Shown here piece by piece: positions 57,001 to 64,000 of a stretch of DNA of 64,000 bases. Position 1 is the stretch's first letter. Every line of letters begins with the position of its first letter. The notes beneath the pieces were generated by a model. That model was not told the origin of the DNA, did not search any database, and saw only the letters and a program-made list of their open reading frames with translations. A program made the translations under genes and the position numbers. Source of the stretch: Protula sp. h YS-2021 (Eukaryota; Annelida; Polychaeta; Sabellida; Serpulidae); assembly GCA_949752745.1 (NCBI GenBank), contig OX457028.1:21994352-22058351 (forward strand). Reading direction: 5' to 3'.

Positions 57001-60000
57001 GAGCTATCACTGTTATTTATCTTCCCCAAGTCTGTCTTCTTTGACTTTAATATTTTTTTTTAATGCTAGCATTTTATTTTACTCGAGATAATTTCATGCA
57101 ATTCTTAGGTTAAAGGAGTTTGATAACCAGAGTGGCCTACTTTACACCCAGCTGAATGTATAAACACACAGAATTATGTCCCAGATTTTGTAATTAAAAC
57201 ACACTCAAACAACATACAGTCGATTGCGACTTATCTGAATTCTTAGGAAGACCCAGTTATAATTTAGATAAACACAGCCGTTAGCAATTTGTTAAACAGT
57301 GCACAGAATGAAATATTAATTACGTGATATCTTCAATTTAAAGGAATGTAAAACAGAATAGGCTGAAACAAAACGGCCGGCTTATTTCTAGCAAACTGGG
57401 CAGACAGCTAAATTTTCATGGAAAATCTGCAATTCATTTGCTTTGGCAAATGAAAGTTTATTTTTAACTTAACGCCTTCATATACACCGTATGTGTTTGT
57501 ACTCGTATATAAGTACAATTTAACTTGCAACTGCGTTATTTATCACCGATACCGCCGCCGCCCCCCCCCCCCCATTAAATTGTACTCAAAAAAAAGTAGG
57601 GGGCTGCAATCATAACAATAACTGCAGCCAGAGACACTCTCTTAAGCATTGTAAATTTTATCAGACCTTGAAAAAATTGATTTGGGCAAACTGTATACAG
57701 CCTTGTGCAAAAGAATCATTTTGTTTAAATATTAATCTAAAACACTCAAGAACTGCAGAGCTGGTAATAGTTTGCGGGAAAGGCTCAGTGCTAAGAAGGG
57801 TGCGTGGTAACCATGGCGGAAAACGCTCGATAAAGCCAGCTTCGGACTGACTGCACGACACGTAGGAAGTACAGCTCATTTTAAAACTTCAACTCTTGAA
57901 GCCCAAAACAAAGGACCCAGAGCGGGTAGTATGCATAAACATCAGGTATAAGAAATGGACAACAACTTTAACTTGATACCCATTTCATTTTCGGTGCTTA
58001 TGGAAAAAGAAAAAAAAAACAACCATGTTGGTTATGATGCATATCTATGACCTTCTAAAACCTCTAAACGCGGACTACGCAAAGGAGATGTCTCGATCGG
58101 AGAAGGAGGGGGGGGGGGGGGGTGGAGGGGAGGGGAGGAGGGGAAGTCTTGTGGACACTCACTAACATATCAGGATACCCATGTTACCTGTGATTACAGA
58201 ATGAAAACTAGACAAGTGTCAATACTTCAGAAGCATTCAGACAAGTTTGAAACCCCCTCCTCAACCCTATTTTGTGGGAAACGCAAATTACTGAATGAAA
58301 ATGTTTCCGTTATTAGCGTAACTGGGACCCCGGGCAGACCACCTTGGGCCAGAAAAACACCCCTTTCTCCTGTTTTCGGCTCGCACAATAGCAAACAGGC
58401 CAACAAATACCCCTCCCAAATCTGGCTCCCACCTACTTTGTAAGATAACTTTCGAACGATCACTCCATGCATTGTACAGCAAACCTAATACGCCACAAAA
58501 AGTACCTCTTCCAGTGACACAAGTTACTTACCATGCCTTCTCTATGCAGTTTTGTAATACACATATGTGTATAGGTAGGTTCTGCATCACTCAAGTCCTG
58601 CGCCCTAAAATACACAGTTAACATTGTCAAAGCAGCTGTGATTTCCATTGTGTCCATGGCAAACAGAAAATTTATTTCTCGTCATTCGGCTGCCAAACAT
58701 ACAGTAGAAGAATACAGTAAAAAGGGAAAGGCGGTATTATAAACCAATCGCCAGTAAAACGAGACATTTAGTGGCTGTCTGGGAAGGTTGATAGAATGGT
58801 GACCGCTGGGTGGGGGGGGGGGGGGGGGGAGAGGGGGAGTTCTTTTAAACAGGCGATATCTAAGGCCGCCATGTAACGGTAAGGTACGTCCTCTGTTATT
58901 TATTTTGAGATTTTCTTAACAACGTCCCATAACAAAGACTAAAACTCGTATTATTATGAGTAGCACTTATTTTTATTTAATAAATAGATCCAAGAAGACA
59001 AGCCAGTATTCGACTGCGTGCCAAGCTAATTGGAAGGGACTAATTTTTCCGTCTATGTGTAATGAGCTTATAACAGTTTTGTTACGCATAAACTAGAACT
59101 GAAAGCTAGAAAAATCAAAATCGCTTAAAACATTTTAGGTTTGTGAATTAACAACTGGCGACTTTAGATAACGAGTTTGACTAAGCCATAATATACAGCT
59201 GTCCGAGATTGCATTACAGTAAGCTACTTTATTTATTAGACTTATTGTTACCAGCAACAAATCCTGGTTAAAACAAATAAACCAGTGAAGCTGGGTCCGG
59301 TGGTTTCAAGTAAAGGGACAGCATCCACTGACGAATGTGTTGGACACGGTGTTCTTTTGCGACTTCCACTTAACGAATGAATGGACTGAATCCCTTCAAT
59401 GGTCGCTGAGATACGGCACGAACAATCTCATAAATTTATCAGTTTATATGGATAAATTCTGAATTTTTTGTGGTATTTTGACAATTTTTCAGAAAAAGCC
59501 CAAAAATATGCTCTCGTCACACAGCTCCACAACACAATTGCAGGGTCTGTCTGTGTGCAAGAGACAACACAATTGCAAGGTCTTTCTATGTGTAAGAGAA
59601 GAACTAAATCTCTTAAATGGTTATTGATATATGGAGGGCTGAGTCTCACAAATGTACATAAAGTTTACACAGAGAAATACTGAAACTTTTGGCATTTTCA
59701 TATTTTTTTAGAAAAAAATAACACCTCGTCACAGAACTCCAGTATGTGTCCTTTCTATTGGCTGGAGAAGAATTGAATTCCTTGTAAGGTTCATGAGATA
59801 TGATGTTGCCAGACAAACGGACAGACAAACGGGTGGACAGACCTGAATATACAGTCCCCCGCTCAAAACCCGATGACACTTTCAATATTATTTTTGTGTA
59901 CAAGTATCTACCAAATTCCTAAAAGCATTTCATTTATTGTTGTGTACGCTCTTTGAAATTTTTCAAGTTAAACCGCGAACTAGTACGGCTGGTGCCCCTG

Positions 60001-60816
60001 AAGATCAGTCAGCAGTACGATAACGTTAACCCCGAATAATCACTTGTACGCGTTTTGTAAATACAAACACCTTTTTTCCTATATACACTAATCTAACCAA
60101 AGCGACCAAAGGAATATTTTGTTGTAATGCAATGTATCACACAATTTAATTTTAGGACACCCATGCTTTACAGGCTCAACCCTTTTAACAGACACAACTA
60201 AATCGAGTTCTCTATGCATCTATCAAACCACTTTAGCCCTTTATCAGATCATTTTAGCAAACAAATAGGTACGCTGCGAACATGTTTTATTTGGTATTTT
60301 TATTTTAAAAGTACTTGACGTGTTTGCATATTCTCAACCGAAGGCACCACTTCTCACAACTCTACACTTTGTCTTATGTCATAATCACTGGCTAACCAAA
60401 GGGCGAATCATCTCGAGTGGGTCTGTTAGCGAGTTACCACCAATCGCAGTTATCGCAAGCCTCATTTACGACTGCCGTGCCTTAAAGGACGGAATGCCCA
60501 GACTTACATAAAAACTAATAACCGAAATAACTACAACAACGTACAGAGGAAAACTGACCTAAAAAATTACTTGTGTGTTAGATTGGAAAAAGGTCACAAA
60601 TATCGGATAGTTTTAATTTTAAAATCTGGGTAATCAAAATACTTCTATTTAAATGTCTTATTTTATTAAATTCTTCAATTTGTTTGTCACTTTGTCGGAA
60701 ACAAATCTGAACAGTAACTTTTAGTTTATATCCTAAAACAATTACCTCGGTACTTCTCCCCTGCGCAGCATCGTCCATACGCCATTTGGGCCTCTGTAGT
60801 CTGGAATAGATGCCGC
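48458..60816 (-). CDS. SIRT7: NAD-dependent protein deacylase SIRT7 (7 exons seen, 5' end missing)
   Basis: SIRT7 is a nuclear/nucleolar class IV sirtuin that removes acyl groups from chromatin proteins (H3K18ac in mammals) and acts at rDNA and other promoters. Exons on the minus strand: 60816-60746, 58604-58532, 54810-54712, 54290-54054, 53073-52953, 52099-52033, 51089-48458. All introns are GT-AG and all phases join. The order of motifs follows human SIRT7: [39 protein letters not shown] plus LHGNMY (catalytic His), Cys-x2-Cys pairs for zinc, [41 protein letters not shown]. The exon(s) with the N-terminal region and the first Gly-rich NAD loop (GAGIS) are upstream, probably past 64000. About 1,100 residues are visible, against 400 in the whole human protein. 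Confidence 0.93.
50669..50698 (-). other. SIRT7: AT-hook-like motif in the SIRT7 tail
   Basis: The tail contains [15 protein letters not shown], holding two GRP cores. AT-hooks have an RGRP core flanked by basic residues and bind the minor groove of AT-rich DNA. The second core (RKRGRPP) is a close match. Human SIRT7, as I recall it, lacks one. Confidence 0.65.
51118..51718. repeat. Minisatellite of CAGTCATACCACGTACGCGT type in SIRT7 intron
   Basis: About 25 short units of 19-26 bp repeat CAGYC(T)A-CCAG-CATACCAC-(A/G)T(A/G)CGCGT, alternating a longer 'gcctaccag' unit and a shorter 'cagtcat' unit. They form ~47-70 bp super-units (compare 51295-51345 with 51365-51415). The array starts 20 bp inside the intron from the acceptor of the last SIRT7 exon. 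The open frames here (up to 205 codons on the plus strand) are a by-product of the repeat. Confidence 0.9.
52033..60816 (-). CDS. SIRT7: SIRT7 catalytic-core exons
   Basis: Six exons cover most of the sirtuin fold. Exon 60816-60746 supplies the loop after the missing NAD-binding start. 58604-58532 is a helical segment. 54810-54712 has NCD, the [19 protein letters not shown] stretch and the proton-acceptor His. 54290-54054 carries the two zinc Cys pairs (CREC and CPKC), HFGE and the CLGTSLK motif. 53073-52953 carries the final Rossmann strand (LVVINL). 52099-52033 is the C-terminal helix ([20 protein letters not shown]). All catalytic residues I could check are present, so an active enzyme is expected if the unseen 5' exon is intact. 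Confidence 0.92.
52227..52695. mobile_element. ~470-bp MITE with 69-bp inverted ends, each holding a perfect 22-bp palindrome
   Basis: Left end 52227-52295 and right end 52627-52695 are near-perfect inverse copies: TATATATGTTACAGGGAATC, TGTG(T/A)AATTAGGG, ATTTCATGAAATCCCTAG, then a GTGTAAT tail. The palindrome TAGGGATTTCATGAAATCCC+TA sits at 52259-52280 and 52643-52664. Flanks are TA-rich, consistent with a TA-type target. No transposase is encoded. It occupies over half of the 853-bp SIRT7 intron between exons 53073-52953 and 52099-52033. Confidence 0.85.
55269..55419. mobile_element. ~150-bp inverted-repeat element in SIRT7 intron
   Basis: The ends CAGGGTTCGCG (55269-55279) and CGCGAACCCTG (55409-55419) are perfect inverses. 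The interior repeats TGACTC(G/A)CTTTTT(C/G)GGAACCC-like phrases. The end starting CAGGG is typical of hAT-type or other DNA transposon termini. No target duplication is evident. Confidence 0.6.
55420..58531. other. SIRT7 intron sequence without recognised coding content
   Basis: It contains homopolymer tracts of G or C at 55510-55550, 56177-56196, 57560-57573 and 58110-58140, with short random open frames. I looked for further sirtuin exons here and found none; the catalytic-core exons on both sides join in phase without one. Confidence 0.6.
59340..59885 (+). repeat. Decayed hairpin-type tandem-unit repeat (family H)
   Basis: Two or three loose units contain 'ttttggcattttcatattttttagaaaaa', '(c)tcgtcacag(a/c)(a/g)ctccag' and 'ggtt(a/c)(a/t)tgagatat'. 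They are followed by GACAAACGGACAGACAAACG and a tail with GTCCCCCGCTC. The layout is that of the other hairpin-ended repeats here, but the hairpin has decayed. It lies in the SIRT7 intron between the first two visible exons. Confidence 0.5.
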
Positions 60817-61479
60817 CTGAAAGAAATCAGACGAAGGTAATAATCAGTGAAAACCTCACTACTGGCTAACTTTTCAGGTTTCTTCACAACGCAACGTGTC
60901 ACTGTTTTTGGGAAAGAACATATTATTCTCTGCAACCTTTACGCCATATGCATATGAATATAATGTCACTTTTGGTGGTAAGTATATTCAGGGTTTCGGT
61001 GAACAGAGCAGTGCGTCAAAGTTGCAACTACTGAGCAGCCGCCAGTTCCAATACGCATAAATGTAATGCAATGACCGTACGGCGGTGAAAGACCATCCAT
61101 CGTGCTTGAGTTACATAAACACCCACGAGGTGGAGGCTGTACGTGACACCGGATGCAACAGCACAACAACGAAGCGTGATATGGCAACAGAGGAGCAGTA
61201 AATGGCCACCAGAGTAGCTGTTGTCTTGATCGATACGACGACCCATAGATTTCCGCTCGTAAAGCTCAACATTTACACGTCCAGCAATGCAGCTGACCAG
61301 GAGTCATAGGAAATCCTATCCACAACGTCTCAGCATAAAGCCAGAGCCCGTGAGAGATTAGCAGAGGAACATCAGCCGCTGTAAGATGTGCGCCCAAGCA
61401 CGGAAAGATACGCTAGCAATTACGCCAATTGAGGTTTCAAAAGTCATGAACGTTGTTGACATCAAAAGGCAAGAAGCTT

Positions 61480-62030
61480 CACGAAGACGAAAAAGACAAG
61501 ACGACACTTTAAAGTAGTTGCGAAAGTATGCAGCCTAGAATGGTTGCTTCGAAACAACTCGGAACATTATCAGCGGTTTATACCGTGTCTATGCCAAGTC
61601 GTAGTTCGTGGCTTCAGATGTGGTGAAGTAAAGAGTAGTTGCCGCCTGCGTGAGACCGTCCGTCATCGAGCTGACTGACAAATCGATAGTCTGTGGCCAT
61701 CTGGTAAAGTGGAAAGAGGTGACAAGGGAACCTCTAAAATCCACTTGTCGGGGTCAATAAAGACGTGTCTACGATCCTTGTCAGAAGAGAATATAGAAGG
61801 GAAAAGTCGGGAAGATTCCTCTGGAAGACGAACGAGCCGCTTGTTTACGTCACCACTGACCTCAATGGACCAAATGTTCCTGAAAAAAGGGGGGAACTGG
61901 TACATTATGGCCATGATTGACTTAACAATAAGGTATCCGGATACGGTTCGGTAGAAACTGAAACGAACGGCTTGCCGAAGACTTGCAAAAAATCTTCAGC
62001 CGCGTCGGACACCCAAAGCGCCAGCAGTGC
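61480..62030 (+). pseudogene. Ty3/Gypsy-type integrase remnant
   Basis: Fragments in shifting frames include the block around TSMDQMFLKKGGNWYIMAM followed by IDLTIRYPDTVR (61840-61950). This fits the integrase core, where a (V/M)D-x-x-GP strand is followed by ...RY(I/L)L..(V/I)D..(S/T)RYP(E/D)AV. Stops and frame changes show decay. The stretch 60817-61480 upstream shows nothing certain. Confidence 0.6.
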
Positions 62031-62384
62031 CAGCCCAGTTCACGTCATTCATCATAATGAAGTAGTTCGACTGGTGCCCCTCAAGCAGATCTCCGCGACA
62101 CCGTTCAGCCCCAGGTAAGATGGGTTATGCGAGAAAAGCATGTTAACATTATGTTCCAGGGCAGACAAAAGGCCGGGACAGATGATCGGACAGCCCTAGG
62201 TCCAGTACAGGTGCTAAGGAAACTACAGTCAGAAGCAGACCCGCCACACAGAAACACTAATTTGGTGATGTGGTGCGACTTGAGAGAACCGGCTGGACGG
62301 GGCTTCGCCAAATAGCTCGTAACCGACTTTCGGAGCCGCAAGATGGTAGAAGCATGATTTTGACAAGAATACTAGAAAACTAAT

Positions 62385-62465
62385 TTTACAGTGGGAGGTC
62401 CGTACCGAGTCACTGAAGCTGTTAAACCACTAGACTACAAGAGCGACATGCAAGCGAAAAATCGA
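62385..62465 (+). pseudogene. Possible post-integrase (GPY/F-type) segment
   Basis: The translation GGPYRVTEAVKPLDYKSDMQ resembles the GPY/F module found after the integrase core of Gypsy elements (G-P-Y-x-V-x-x-x-x-x-x-x-x-Y). It lies 3' of the integrase remnant on the same strand, as expected. The match is short. Confidence 0.45.
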
Positions 62466-62879
62466 AATGAAAACGCCATAGTTTCATGCCAGCCTGTGGT
62501 AACTATCACCTCCCCTCCTCCAAGCATCGGTATGAAGCAGAAGGCGAACATTAAGCGGCAAACATGCCTTAAGCATAATCAAACGTATTATCAATTAAGC
62601 AATAAAGCATTATCAGAAAGGCGAAAAAATTTAAAAGTTCCAAGAAACAATCACACAGAACCTGAAGTAACAAATTTAATTGAACGCAAGTGTGAAGTTC
62701 CCAGCAGGCAGACAATGCGTGTAAAGGTTTGCCCGATTTCTATAGCACACAGACGAGAGTTTGACGGCAGGGGATGAGAGCAAGAATCGTACAGTCGTCT
62801 GATCTGGATACAACTCGCGGATAAGTACGGTAAGAAACCAATCCTACATTGCAGACAGCAGGGGTACGCCGTAACAATG

Positions 62880-63060
62880 TCAGACACATTGGCGATGGCG
62901 AAGCATAGCAAGAAGAAATTGTTCACAAGAATAGATCTGATCAATCGATATTGACAAATTCCTCTGAAAGAAGGGCCGAACTTGTGACTTTCTTCACAAT
63001 GCAAAGCGGCATGATGCCCTCAGGGATGGTCAATTCTGGACCTACATTCAAATGTTGGGG
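62880..63060 (+). pseudogene. Ty3/Gypsy-type reverse transcriptase remnant
   Basis: Two conserved blocks are visible in different frames. FTRIDLINRY followed by a stop and QIPLKEG (62920-62970) matches the RT block F-x-x-(I/L)DL-x-x-x-Y-x-QIP. MPSGMVNSGPTF (63014-63049) matches the next block, (M)PFGL-x-N-(A/S)-x-x-x-F. The gap of about 70 nt between the blocks is right for the family. A stop and a frameshift separate them, so it is inactive. Confidence 0.75.
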
Positions 63061-63325
63061 TGTATAGGAGCTTATGTTTGTAGCTAGTGTGTAGCATTTA
63101 GTTTAACGCCGCTTGCTTGCTAATCTACCTGCTTGTGTGTGCTTCAAGATGAGTACTAATTAGTTCACCTGGGATAGGTCCTTGCAAGCAAGGTCCGACC
63201 AGGCGAACCCAAGTAACCTTCCCAGACACACGGGCAACCTCACCTCTAGATAATCTATTCTCTAGGTGCATCCTGGGTAACGCTAACGAGGCTCTGGCGT
63301 TGGCGGGTTAACAGCTGTCAAACCG

Positions 63326-64000
63326 TTGCTTTTGCACGAGGAGGTTCACTCTGCAGGCCCACCGGCGCGTGGACACGCCCTGGCGGTGAACCAACTGCTG
63401 CCCAGCTATGAGACAATAGCCCCGCTTTCGCGCGGGTTATCTGCTTTGGAGAGTGACTATGGGAGCAAACCCTACAGAAAACAACTGCCGCCATGTAATA
63501 AACTTCGGGAGGAGTTTAAGGGAGAATACCCTAACAGAAAACAGCTCCGAACGTATTGGCCCATGCTTCTCCTTTGGATTCAAGCTGGCGAGATTGAGTG
63601 GGAGATCCAGACACTGGGCAAAGTAAATGTGGACATCGCTGCACTTCAGGAAACGAGACTTGCAGAAACAGGCTCATTACGTGGAGCAAATCTCAAGATG
63701 AACCGCGACATGGTGTCGGCTTTGCAGTAAAAAACGACCTGCTAGACAAGATCGAGACGCCTGTCGCTATATCTTGCCGCCTCATTCGCCTTCGTCTCTC
63801 CCTTCAGTCAGGCTCTGTTAACATTCTTTCAGCTAATGCACCAACCTCATTGCAACTCCGGACGTCAAAGACGTATTCTACGATGCCCTGTCTGTCGCTA
63901 CTAATCAAAATCCTAAAAGTGAGAAACTCGTTCTCTTGGGAGATTTCAATGCTCGTGTCGGATCAGACAATCAAGAATGGCCGTCATGTCTTGGAAAGCA
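63326..64000 (+). mobile_element. 5' part of a LINE with APE-type endonuclease (RTE/CFDP2-like), runs off the window
   Basis: An ORF from 63326 leads into VDIAALQETRLAETGSL (63617-63670), the first endonuclease block. After one frame change comes HGVGFAVKNDLLDKIETPV (63705-63765). After a second comes KLVLLGDFNARVGSD (63922-63966), with the catalytic GDFN, and WPSCLGK at the end. These are hallmarks of the LINE endonucleases often annotated as craniofacial development protein 2-like. Two frame breaks suggest a dead copy, although its conserved residues are well kept. The stretch 63060-63325 may be its 5' UTR. The reverse transcriptase would lie past 64000. Confidence 0.8.

Noticed and set aside
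56206..57879. Minus-strand open frames (for example [18 protein letters not shown]) as possible extra sirtuin exons
   Set aside because: They lack sirtuin motifs, and the exons at 58604-58532 and 54810-54712 already join in phase with full motif continuity.

Overview
This window is metazoan nuclear DNA: AT-rich, with short coding exons separated by long introns, GT-AG splice junctions, and dense transposon and tandem-repeat content. It has no operons, ribosome binding sites or CRISPR arrays, and I saw no rRNA or tRNA genes. The repeat style (tandem-unit elements ending in a hairpin, MITEs, RNase H-bearing LINEs, a Ty3/Gypsy remnant) suggests a marine invertebrate. I cannot name the species from sequence alone.

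Two conserved genes lie on the minus strand. (1) USO1, the Golgi tether p115 (general vesicular transport factor), runs from its ATG at 25112 down to its stop at 3235. I assembled 23 coding exons whose phases all agree; they sum to 2868 nt, or 955 residues plus stop, close to the roughly 960 residues of vertebrate p115. (2) SIRT7, a nuclear NAD+-dependent deacylase, runs from 60816 down to 48458. The first exon(s), with the N terminus and the start of the Rossmann fold, lie beyond the window or were not found. Its last exon is about 2.6 kb and codes for an 876-residue C-terminal tail, where human SIRT7 has only a short one.

Layout: 1-3150 holds interspersed repeats downstream of USO1. 3235-25112 is USO1, whose introns carry a partial-exon tandem array, a 1.5-kb palindrome with G-rich blocks, minisatellites and a hAT-like element. 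25113-26860 has no recognised gene. 26870-34330 holds two degenerate same-family LINEs plus an inverted ORF1 fragment. 35150-36590 holds two minisatellites. 36590-42236 is a 114-bp satellite with 912-bp higher-order repeats. 42240-44205 holds two hairpin-ended tandem-unit elements, followed by a MITE at 44498-44981. 44982-48457 is mostly unassigned. 48458-60816 is SIRT7, with a MITE and minisatellites in its introns. 61480-63060 holds Ty3/Gypsy debris. 63060-64000 holds the 5' part of an endonuclease-bearing LINE running off the end.

The two genes act in different compartments (Golgi tethering and nuclear chromatin), and I see no functional link beyond shared orientation. The most interesting points are the giant SIRT7 tail with an AT-hook-like motif, the four-fold repeat of a USO1 exon end with splice-like borders, and several unrelated repeat families that share one architecture (tandem units, GAC-rich tract, terminal hairpin, A/T-rich end). 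Exon assignments come from reading translations against remembered family sequences; no database search was run.
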